DNA of 64,000 nucleotides from Oscillospiraceae bacterium (GTDB lineage: Bacteria; Bacillota; Clostridia; Oscillospirales; Acutalibacteraceae): NCBI GenBank assembly GCA_902786285.1, contig CADABX010000001.1, forward strand, positions 101,750-165,749. Direction: 5' to 3'. The first letter of the stretch is position 1; each line of letters starts with the position of its first letter. Below are positions 1-12,000 of the stretch, in pieces. The notes under the pieces were generated by a model. The model saw nothing but the letters and a program-made list of their open reading frames with translations. It was not told where the DNA came from and ran no database searches. A program made the position numbers and the translations under genes.

Positions 1-3000
1 GACCTGCTTTGCATAAGCGGTGTCGTCAAGCGCCTTGAACGTAACCTTGTCTTTGATGTCGGGGATACCGAGCGCTTCAAAGACCGGAACGATGAATCTG
101 TCGTAGCCGTCGCCGCCCGTGATATGGACGCCGTCGAGGATGATGAGATCCTCTTCGGTGAACAGCATACGGAGTACCGGAACCAGCGGCGTCAGGATCT
201 GGCTGATCAGATCGAGCACGCTGTTATAGTCTGTAATGCCGAAGCTGTTCGTGTTGCTCAGGTTGATTTCGTATTCGTATACCGGGGTCGTGGTAACGTT
301 GCCGTCGTCATCCTTTTCGTAGACGATCTTATAGTCGTCGCCGTCTTTTTCGGTCTTGACGATCTTGTTGTCATCAAGCACGTAGGCGGTCACGCCGGTG
401 ATTTCGTCTTCTTCGTTGTAGGTGTACAGCCAGCCGTAGCCGTCCGCTTTCACGGTGCGGGTCTTGCTGACGAATTCGCCTTTGCCGTCGAGCGTTACAA
501 CCGTCTGGTCGTTCGCGCTGCCGCTCACCGTAATGACGTAATGAACCTTCGTTGCGTCGTTCTTGTCGGTGATGGTGGTCACGTTGCCTTCGGTTGTTGC
601 GGTTTCGTCGTCGCCGGCTTCGATGATGGTGTTGTCCTCATAGACCTTCGCGGTCTTAAGTCTGTCATAAGCTTCCGCCCATGTGACCTTGCCGTCGCTG
701 TCCTTATCATAAATCAGCTTTCCTTCATTATCCACTTTACCGAAGTATGTCTCGAAGGCATTGCTCTTCATGAAGTGTTCCAGCGTCAGGTCAAGACCGT
801 CCACGATTTCGGGCAGCATGCCGATCACGTTGGTGATGGTCTCGTTGCCGCCGATCGCGTTGACAAGCAGACCAACCAGCTTGGTTGCAAGACCGGCCTT
901 GAAGTCTTCGCCTTCGCCGCTGTCTTTCATCAGACCGACTAGCAGGTTTTCAACCATTTCCTGCGTGGTAGAGCCGCTGATGGTCAGACCGCCGAGCGTG
1001 CCTTCCGGCAGCAGGTCGATCACGGCCGGGATGATGCCGGCAACCAGCGTGTCGATCTGGGACGGAAGCGCTTCAAGCTCATCCTTCTTGATGTCTGCGG
1101 CTTCATAGTCGATGCCGGTTTCCTGCGCGATCTTCGCTTCAAGCTCCGGATATTCGCTCTGAACTCTTGCCGGCTTATACTCAACCTTGTACCAGGAGAG
1201 CAGGTCAACCAGCAGACGTTCGACCGGTTCTGCGTCGTTAAAGATCGAATAGATCAGAACAGCCATCAGGTAATCGGTCTTCGGATCGTCAAGATCGAAG
1301 TGATCGCCGAGTTCTTCGTTCACGCCGAGGTTCGCGTAGTTGATCTTCAGCAGACCTTCCACGAGACCGCGGATGCCGTCGTTGAAGACGATCCAGTTGA
1401 GGACTTCAAGCAGGACCGTTTCACGGTCGACCACATAGGATTCCGTTTCGGTGACCGGGTCGCGCTTCAGCGTACCGTCGCGTCTGTTCAAAATGGTAAC
1501 CTGATCATCGCCTTCGCCTCTGACAAGCCTTTCGATCTCTGTGAATTCCGCGTATTCCTTCATGCTGTGGTGGGCAAACAGCCACGCGCAGGAGGCAAGG
1601 TCGATGAAGATGGTGTCGGGCAGGATGTCGCTCAGAACGAGCTTGGTTTCCGTGCCGGTCTCTTCGTCCTTGCTGATCGTGATGGAAACGCTGTCGATCA
1701 GTTCTTGCAGGATGTCAAGGATCGTGGTGTTGTCGTCGGATGCATCGCCGGGCGCCTTGCGCGGAGCCATGTTCGGCTTCGGAGCGGCGGGTGCATCTTC
1801 GTCTTCGATCAACGGTTCAAAGATTTCCTGAACGAGTTCGCTGTTGTCCGGTTTTTCGGGCGTTTCAGCGTCTTCGATCACGTCGAGCAGATACTGTGCG
1901 AACTTGGCGCCTGCGGAGCCGTTGCCGCCCGGTGTTGCCGGAGCATCTTCGTCGCCGTCGTCTTCTTGTTTGTTTGCATTTTCAACAATGCCCTTGAGCA
2001 TGTCTTTCAGCATGCCCATGATGTCGATCTTATAGATCGCCTTGATCTTGTCGGTGATCGTCGTGACCGGAGCAAGCAGGTTTTCAATGATCTTATCTGC
2101 GCCGTTGCTGATCAGGAAGCGTGCCAGATGCGGCAGGATGATCAGCAGCGTGTTGACCGGACGGTCGCACAGGGATTCAACCAGCGCCCAGATGGCATCA
2201 ACCAGTGTGTCAAGGATCAGTTTGTAGTTGTTGTCGGAATCATCCGTATCCGCAGTCAGCTTATAGATATGCGTGGTCGGATCTTCCGTGATGGTTGCGG
2301 TCTCGCCGTAAACAGCCTTCATGAAGTCTTCGGGCTTTGTCAGACCAGCCGCAAGATACAGCTCATTGGAGTCTGTACGGATCTTGGACGCATCCGCCTT
2401 GTAGAGCTTGTCAATGGCAAGCGCCTGCAGCAGCGGCAGGATCACGGTCTGATAGCCTTCGAGGCCTTCGATCTTGATCTTGTCATAGATTTCCAGGTGG
2501 TTACCTGTGAAGAGCAGTTCAAACACGCCGTGCAGCGGCTTGATCAGGCTCCAGACGAGGTTGACCAGGGTGTCAAGACCTTCCTTCGCGTCTGTGAGGT
2601 TGTTCAGACCCCATTCGACATGGATGCGAACGGTCTGCTGCTGTTTGTCGGTTGCAACTTGGACCGGGTTGCCGTCTTCGTCCTTGATGACTTCGCCGGT
2701 ATCCGGATCCTTCTTGTCTTCCATAACCATGACCGGACGCAGGGTCTTTTCAACCCCGACGGTCGTGTCTTCGGTGATCTTGCCGGTGGCAAGGTCGATG
2801 AGTGCGCTTGTCAGACCTTCGGTTGCGCTGTAAACCTTCGCGGTCGTCTCTTCGCCGTCATCGTTGGTGCCGGTGACGTATTCATAGACGAACTCAAGGT
2901 TGTCGGCCGCAACTTCGTTCCACTTCTTGTGGCTGCCGATAATGCTGCTCAGCTGGCTGACGTTGCCCTTCACTGTTTGCGGTGTGAAGGAGTAGCCTGC

Positions 3001-6000
3001 GCCGTCGAGCACCTTGACGATCACATTGATGATGTTCGTCGAGCTACCGGTACCGAGCGTATTGATCAGCATGGAAACAAGATCGTTGAGCATATCGTCG
3101 GAAAGCAGCTTCGAGGTGATGAGCTTGCTGACGATATTCTTCAGCGTCAGATCTGTGTCGGGCGTCAGGCCGAGCTTGATCAGCAGACCGGTTTCGTCCG
3201 CTTCGGTCGCCGGGTCGTCCACTGCAAGCAGCTGATCCTTGAACAGGTTGAGGATCGTGCCGACCAGATTGTCAAGGTTATCAATCGCCGCGGAGGTCTT
3301 CACACGGGAGATCTCGGAGACGAGCTCATCCTTGCCGGCATCCGGATTTTCGTCAAGGACGCGCTTGTTTTCGGCAAGCACTTCTTCGAGCGTGTTGTAG
3401 CCGGCGTCTTCATAGAATTCATAGTGGGTTTCGCTTTCGACATCGGCAAGAACGATTTCTCCGCCGCCCTTGACCTTGTAGCCGGTGAGCAGGTCAACGA
3501 TCAGATCGACCAGCGCTTCCGGATTGTTGAAGACGTTGGTGAGGACTTCGTCCAAAACGTCGTCTTCATAGTCTTCGTCGGTGATGTCTTTACCGAGCAG
3601 GTTGCCGATCATTTCCATGATCGTCGTGTTCTTCTTGATGAAGGTCACGAGGAACATCAAAACTTCTGCCTTGCTGACGGAAACCTGACCCTTGCTGTCG
3701 ATGCGAACAAGATTGTTCACGTCGCCTTCATAGCCAGCCGGTTTCGTCGAGCCCATCGGGTAGTTTTCATCCGTAAGGTCACCATAGGAGTCACCGATGG
3801 CGGCAATGCTCTTGATGAATGTGCGCAGGGCATCCGCGCGGAGTGCAGCTGCATCGTCCTTCAGCGTAGCCGCCTGGGCAGCGTCGGCTTCTGCTGCTTC
3901 AGCAAGCTTCGCCTTAGCTTGTGCCTCAACAGCTTTACCATCCAAAATCGGGGGATCTGCTTCAGTCTTTCCGGGAACATACAGGAAGAAGACGATGCTG
4001 TGCGTATAATCGGTGGTGTCGTCTTCCGGTGCATCCTTCGGCTTCAGAATACCGGACAGGTCGAATTCAAGCGAGCTGAGCAGGCGGAAGATCGTCTGCG
4101 TGAAGTTCGGTCTTTCGCCCACATAGTTGGTTTCAATCTCGCCGGTTGTTTCGTTGTATTCAACCTTCGACTGCAGCAGGTTCTGGATCGCTTCCCAGCT
4201 GACCTGTTCGTCGCCGCGCATCATGGAGATGACGCCTTCGAGCACAGCGGCAAGAATTTCGTCAATCTTCAGGGTAAGGATACCGGCGATGGGATCCTCA
4301 GAGCCCGGAATGTTCCAGCCGATGATGTTGGTCAACGTCGTGACCGGGATCAGCAGGTTTTCAACCAGTGTTGTCAGACCGTCGGCATACAGGAAGTAGG
4401 CCAGCGTCGGCAGCGCCTGGGTCAGCGTTGCGATCGGGAACGTGGTCACGATTTCAACGAAACCGAGCACGTCGTTCGCGATATACTTGATACAGGCTTC
4501 CATGCCGCTTTCGTTGTTGTAGGTCATCTGACCGTTCAGCAGCTTCTGATAATCTTCAGCACTCAGCAGGTCGGCCTTGATCTGCTGGTCGCCGGTTCTG
4601 CCGGAAACGCGGTTGATGTATTCCAGCATGGTCTCGCCGGTGGGCTTCGAAGCGTCGGCGGGGTTCGTATTGATGTAGTCCAGAATCTGCTCCAGACCAA
4701 GCGCGTTGAACAGCGGAACAAAGACGTTCGCGTAGCCGTCCACGCCCTTGATGCGCAATGCACCCGGATCGTTCTCGTTGGTCGGATCCTTGAACAGAAC
4801 CAGATCCTTACCTGCGAACAGGGCTGCAAAGACATCCTCCAGCGGGGAGATCATCAGCCAGATGTCGTGCAGGAAGCTGTCCTTCTTCGCAAGGAACTGT
4901 TCCTCGCTGGTGCCGCTGGTGATGCTGTCAAGGTTCCAGCTCCAGTACGGGGTGGCGTCCTTGTTGACCTTCACAGTCAGCTTGTATTCGTTGTGGCTGG
5001 CTTCCAGCTGCGCTTCGGTCGGGCAAATGATCGGATCGCCGGTCTCTTCGCCGTCTTCATCCTTCGCGATGATGAACGCCTTCAGGAAGTTGTAGTCGGA
5101 CTTGTATTCCTGTTCCTTGCCTTCTGCATCCGTGTAGGTGTAGACGTACTTGCCGCCGTCCTTCACAAACGGATATTCGGAAGCGGTCAGGGACTTCGCA
5201 TAGACGATTTCGTACTGGCCGGTCGCCTCGTTGTATTCCTTCTTGTCGACCTCGTTGCCTTCTTCGTCCTTTTCTTTCTCGGAAAGCTTCACCGGCTTGC
5301 CGTCCGGACCCGGAATCAGCAGATCGCTGTCTTCATAGGTCTGATACTTCCAGTTGATGTTGCCTTCGCCGTCTTTATAGTGGTTTTCAATGATCTGCGC
5401 CCAGTCGAAGTCGACCGTTGTGCCGCCGATCTTCGCCGTGCCGGCGTCAGCGTCGATGGTGTTTTCATCGAAGCCGTACTTCATGTAGGACACAAGACCG
5501 GTGCCGGTCGCGATCTTATAGAAGTTGGCAGCGGTGAAGTTGATGCCCGCGGAGGTCAGAATGTTCATCACTGCGTCGAGCGTGCCGCTCGCGCCGCCGA
5601 TCAGACCGAACAGACCGTTGGCAACCATGTTGATGAAGTCGTCGGTCAAAACGTTCGTGGAAAGCAGACCCTTGAGCAATGCCCACAAACCGGAACCGTT
5701 GTTGTAGTCTTCCACGCCGGTCAGGAAGTCAAGGCTGATCATGCCTTCGTCATACAGTGCGCTCAGCACGTCGGGCAGCGCCTTCTGAATGACGTAGTCG
5801 AGGTTGGCGATTGCGTCTTCAACGTCCTGCTTGGTGAACAGCTTTTCGCCGTCTTCGTCTACGGCAACACTGTCCCAATCATAGCCGTGGTTTTCGATGT
5901 AGTATTCGTTCCACGCGTCGGACTGCATCGTCGCTGTGATCTCGCTGTCGACTTTGTTCATGTACTCATAGAAGTAGTACTCGCTGCCGTCCGGGCTGTA

Positions 6001-9000
6001 TTCGGTCAGCAGGTCGATGATGAGACCGGTGAGGATGTCCACGCGCTTCGCGGAGTAGTCGTGGTCTGCGCCGTCCGCTGCTTTTGCAAGCGTGTTGAGG
6101 TTGTTCACGATGTTCGTGATGATGCCCTGGATTCTCTGGTTGGATTCCACGTCATAGGCGGTCTGAACGCCCATGTCGGTGAAGATCTTCATAATTGTGT
6201 CGCCGAGGAAGATCACAAGATCCGGAGAGAGCACCTGACGCAGCAGGGTGATCAAAAGCTGACCCGGAGCCGCCGTGAAGTAGGTAAACTTCACATTGGT
6301 GTTGGCGGTCGCGTGATAACGCTTGGTCGGGAGCAGCTCCGCATAGGTGGAGCCGTCGGCGGCAAGCGCTGCAAAGTCGAGCGTTTCTCTGTAGGTAGAA
6401 TAGGCGTTTTCCTTCGCTCCGCTGATCAGACGGGACAGCAGCTCGTTGAGCAGGGTTTCAAGGTCAAGGTACTTGTTCAGCAGACCTTCGATGTCGAGCG
6501 CGATGATGCGTTCAAGCACCGGATCCACGATCTTGAGCAGCTGAAGCACCGGGGCAATCAGGTTCTGCACCGCGATGGAAAGGTTGGTGGTGTCGCTGCC
6601 GACCTGCTTATACATAAAGTATGCAAGGTTCGGGAGCACGGAGCCGAGCACGGTGATCGGGTTCTTGAGAAGGCCCTTCAGGTTGTTTTCACCGTACAGC
6701 ACCTGGCCGATACCGGTCAGAAGCGCGTCGAGCGGAGACTTCGCCATCGGCACAAACCGGTTGTTGCCCTTCAGGTTATTCCAGTTGATCGTTTCAAGGT
6801 TCGCAGCAGTGAACGAATTGGTCGTATACACGCTGTTGTTGAACTGGAACTGATACACGCAGGCGTCCGTATCTTTCAGACCGAAGGCCTCAAAGATCGG
6901 CACGATACCTTCGCTGTAGCCGAAGCCGCCGCGGATGGTCAGTTTGTCTGCAAGGGTGATCGGTTCGCCCGTCAGAATGAGGTTGAGGATCGGCGCCAGC
7001 GGCTGCAGGAACGCTTCCAGGAAGCCCTTCAGCTTGTTATAGCGCGCGATGCCGGTCTGGTTGGTGATACCGAGCCAGTCGATGTCGTCGGTGGCTCTGT
7101 TAAAGCTCATTTCCGCCCAGGACAGATCGTCGATGCTCTTGCCGAGCTTGGTCGCCTGACCGCTGATCCACTGCGCGATGGAAGCGCTGCGGACGCCGGT
7201 TGCGGCCGCCGGACCTGCGCCGGTTGCGGCGTTATAGAAGCCCTTCGGCGAAATGTCGAGGTCGATTCTTCTGGTCAGGTTGACCACACGGCCGAGAATG
7301 TCGGTGTCGGCAATCAGCTTGGAGAGGATACCGATATTGTCGTTGGTTTCGCCGGTTTCTTCGTCGGTTGTCGGAACATGGGAACCGAACAGGAGATCCA
7401 TCAGGATGTCGACCAGCTCGTTGGAGCAAAGGATTTCGGAAACGGCGTCTTCCAGATTGTCAAGGTCGCCGGAGATGATGCGGTCAACGATTTCCGTCAG
7501 ACCGTATTTCTCGATGATCGGCTTGAGCGCTTCAATGTTCGAAAGAATCTGACCGATCAGCGGCACAAGTCCATTGATGATCTTGTCGAGCGATTCAGTG
7601 GCCTTGTTGGCCTTCGCCATCTTCAAGTCGAACGTATTGTTGCCGTTGCGGTCGGTGCCGTTGTCGGCAAGGATGGTATCCAGATATTCGCCGAGCTGGA
7701 ACTTGGATCTCCACTTGGTGTTGGGGGTGACAACCTCAAGCAGGACCTCGGACGGATCCTTTCTCTGGAAGTTCTGATAGTTGGTCGCGATGGTATCGGT
7801 ATAGGTTTTGGTCGTAACCTTATACTCATTCAGCAAGTCGATGAGAATCGCCATCACGTTGTCGGCGTTGCCGTCAAGGATGCGTCCGACCATGCCCATG
7901 ATGTCGGTCGGCTCTTCGCCGGTTTCCGGATCGGGCTCGCTGGTAATCAGACCGCTGAGCAGCGGCAGAATCTTATACCATGTGCCGTCGTCTGCAATCC
8001 AGCGCAGCACTTCCAGCAGCACAACGCCGGGCTGCGTTGCAATCTTCCAGTGCGTGTAGCCGTCTTCCAGCGCTTTGCTTGTGACGGAGCCGGCCGCCAG
8101 CAGGCGGTTGACCGGCAGCGACAAAGGCACGGCGCTCTTCTTGTTGTTGGCAATCGCGTTGGCTGCGCCGGTATTCGTCTTGGAATACAGCCAGTCAAGC
8201 AGCCCGTCGCCGAGCAGGTTATAGAGCGTCTGGGTCAGCAGACCGCAGTCGGTGAAGTAATAGGTGGTGTTGCCCTTCTTATAGGAAGCAACTTCTGTTT
8301 CGGAAACCTCGCCGGTCTCCTTGTTATATTTCATCAGGGATTTGTGCTCGTCGTCGCCAATCGGCACCTGGCTCACGTTCGTCTTTGCCGTGCAGCCGAT
8401 CAGACCCTGCAGCACGCCGTCGATGCCGGTGGAAAGGTCGATGCCGACCTTGTCGCGCAGGAGCGCTTCAATGTCAAGCACGTCGCCGAGCTTCAGCGTG
8501 TAGACGTCGAAAGAAAGAACCTTAAAGATGATGCTGATGTTCTTCAGCTTCGGAACAAGCTGGTTGTCGTCGAGCATGGCAAGCAGGTTCGGCAGAATGT
8601 CAAGAATCGTTGCAACCGGCTTGACAAACAGGGTGCCTTCCATCCACTGGATCAGCGGCTCAAAGATGTGCTGCCACAGATCGCGGCCGTAGCCCTTGCT
8701 CTGCTTGATCACGTAGCACTGACCGAACGCCTGTTCGGTTTCGGTGTCGCTTTGAATCTGAGATTTGCTTACATAGTTATTGATGCCGAGCAGCCAGTAG
8801 AGCGGCTCAAACAGACGGGTATAGAGGTTGTCTCCGGACAGACGCAGATTCACGTCCAGACGGTTGGAGCCAACGCCGACGTTGGATTCCACGTTGGAGG
8901 ACGCGCCGGTCAGCGCGGTACGCAGCACAGCGCCGAGCGGGCCGAACATGGCAGCCAGCGCATAATAGAGCGTCTGCGGGTTTCTTGCGTCGAGCTTCCA

Positions 9001-12000
9001 GGTGTTCTGCGGATTGGTTTCCATTGCGGTCCAGTCAACAACCTGGCTTTGGCTAACGTCAAACGCACCAACGCTTCCTCGACCAAGATACGGGAAGCCT
9101 GTAGATCTAGATGTCTGCTCGGCTGTTCTACCGGTCTTCGTCCAGAAGGAAACATCCTGTGTATGCCAACCAAGCGCAGCTGCCGACCAACATGCCGCTT
9201 TATCTGTGAAACGGGTCGCGGTGTTCACAGCGGTGATGACGTTGGAATAGTTATACGGCAAATGCTGACCATCATAGAAATAGGACCATTTGACGTCGCC
9301 GTCGCCCACGTCACGGGTACCGAACAGGTGCGGCGAAACGGGCAGACCGCGGCGCAGAATGCCGGAAAGACCCTGCATATAGATGTATGCGACGGAAATA
9401 TCAATCGGGTCCGCGTTGGTCCAGACGCCGTCGGTGATCATGCCGCCGATGGCAGGATAGATCGTTTCAAACAGCGTGTTGAGCAGCTTGCCGTTATAGA
9501 GCATATCCACGATCAGGTTGATCAGGAATTCGCGCAGGTTCTTGATATCGTCGCCGACGGCAACGGTCTTGTTTTGACCGGTGCTGGTGTCAAGGAAGGT
9601 ATATGCCTGCTTCCATTTACCGAGCAAGCCCTGCTTCTTCGGCGTCACGCCGTCTGCTTCATAAACGATGTTGCCCTGGTCGTCCTTCACATCCACGGTG
9701 ACCAGTTCGTCCAGAATGGAACCGACGTCATCGGAAACCAGGATGGCGTCAAGGTCGGTGACCGCGCTGCTGAGCAGGGTGCGGATGGTGGCGTCGCTGG
9801 CGTTGGAATAGTTCTTCAGGCCAACGCTGTTGACCGCCGCCGTGATATTGTCAACCTTAATCGCGTTGACAGACGAACGCCAGCCGTAGGTCTGCTGCGC
9901 GATGCCGCCGACACCGAACAGATATTTCTGAATTTCGATATCCGCGCCTGCGCCGGAACCGCGTGCGGTAATCAACTGACGCAGATTCGTTTTGAAGGTG
10001 TTGGCGCTGTTATAAGCGCTGGTTGCGGAATTATAAAGCGTCTGCAGCTCCGACTGGGTGTGTTCGCCGGCCTGGGCAACATAGGGAACGCCTGTGCCAT
10101 CCAGCCAGTTGAACAGGTTCGCCGGGGTGATTTCCAGATTGCCGTACGCTTCGATGATCGCTTCAAACGTATAATAACGCGCACCGGAGGAACCGTAATA
10201 CTTGTTGACAATCGTGTCAAGCTTGGTATACAGGCGATCGATCGCGGTCGTCTTGATCAGGTGATCGTAGTCACTGTACGCCTTGAAAGCCTCTTCTGCA
10301 GCGGCCAGAGAGGCGGTGTTGAAGGCGTTGTTTTCTTCGTCGGTACCGTCGGTCTTCCAACCGTTACCGAACACAAGCGCAAACAGCTCGCCGCCGGCGT
10401 CCTTGGTCGACTTGATGGTGGAATACAGCGCAGAGAAGTCGGTATAGATGTTTTGCAGGTTTTCCTGCGTCTGACCCTTGAGGATCGTCGACTTCATAAA
10501 GGCGTCGGCCTGCGCCTTGCCAAGGAACGCGCTTGCGCCGTTTGCGCTGATCTGCGCGCTCTTGATCTTTGCAAGGATCGTGTTATACCCATCTTCGGTG
10601 ATGGTGTTCAGGCTGTTGTTGTGGTTCGGGTTGGGAACCGTACCGAACGACGTGCTGATATCACCGAACGAGCCGTAGGGCAGAATGTCGCCGTCAACGT
10701 TGGCGATCATCGCCGTTGCAGCCGTCACAAACGCCTCGGCGTCCTGCTTATCCGGGATGCCGTTGCCGTTGGTGTCAAGATAGTCGCCGTCGTGATACTG
10801 GCTTTCGTCTACGCCGTCCCACGCGTTGCCGGTGCTGGTGTTGTTCAGCCACGCAGCCGCCTGTTTTTCGCTGCTGCGGTCATAGCTCGGCACTTCGCGG
10901 TCCACAAGCTCCATGAACGCGTCGGCATATTCCGAAGCAAACTGCTTGGCAACGTTTTTCTTCGCCGCTGCAAGTGCTGCGCCGACGGTGGAAGCGCTGC
11001 TGACCCAAAGGTCGCTGTGGATCGAGCCCAGTCCGTCTGCCTTGTTATAAAAGCCGTCTGCCATCAGCGGGAGAATCTGTTCAAAGATGTTGTTGAACTG
11101 ATAGTCCTGCTGATTTTCAAGATTCAGGCAGATCTGAACAAAGCGGTTATAGTAATCCCGCTTTTGCGCACCGGTATAGGCCGAGGTATCCTCAGCCATG
11201 ATGGCGTTGAGCTGCTCGGTGTAATCGGCAGCATACGCCTTATAGATCGCGCCCATAAGACCGTTCTGGACCCAGTCGTTGGTCTCTTCCCATGTTTTGC
11301 CGACCTGCGGCGCAACATAGGCATCCCACAGCTCTGCGTCAGACGCGGAACCCGACAACTGTGCAACCAGCGAAAACGCAGACAGCGTATTGGAACAGGA
11401 TGTCGGGCCCTGCACCAGCGCCATGATCTCGTCAACTTCCATGTTGTCGAAATCAAGGTTGAACCACGTCTTGAACGCATCGTCGCGCACGCAGTCCTGC
11501 AGCGCCTGCTTGATATCGGCAACCGTGAGCTGATCGTTCGCTTCGGGATCCATGACCGTTGTCTGGTTCCAGGTGCAGCCGGCGGGGTTGATGTTGCCGC
11601 CCGTCGTGTCAAAATGCACCGTGGTGGTATAATAGGTCCGATTCGTCTCGATGTTCGCAATATTCGGCGCCCACGCGAGGATGTCGTAGCCCGTGCCGAT
11701 GTTGAGTGTCACATCGGACGTGGTGCCGTTGAACTTGAAGTAGCTCAAGAAGTTCGTGACATCCGTCAGACTCGGGTTGCTTGTCGCAGACAGACCGTTG
11801 TTGCTTTGCATATAGGCGATTGCCTGATCCACGGCCTGCGAATAGGTCTTGGAATCGTTGTTGCAATACACCTGCACAAAGTTGTAGAAGGCCTGCGCCG
11901 TCTGCATCCAGCCGGAATGGTAGCCGTCAACTTCCACTTTCCAAACCGTGCCGGCATCAATTGCAGGCACGCGGGAAGTGTCCGGCTCCGCAGCGTGCGC

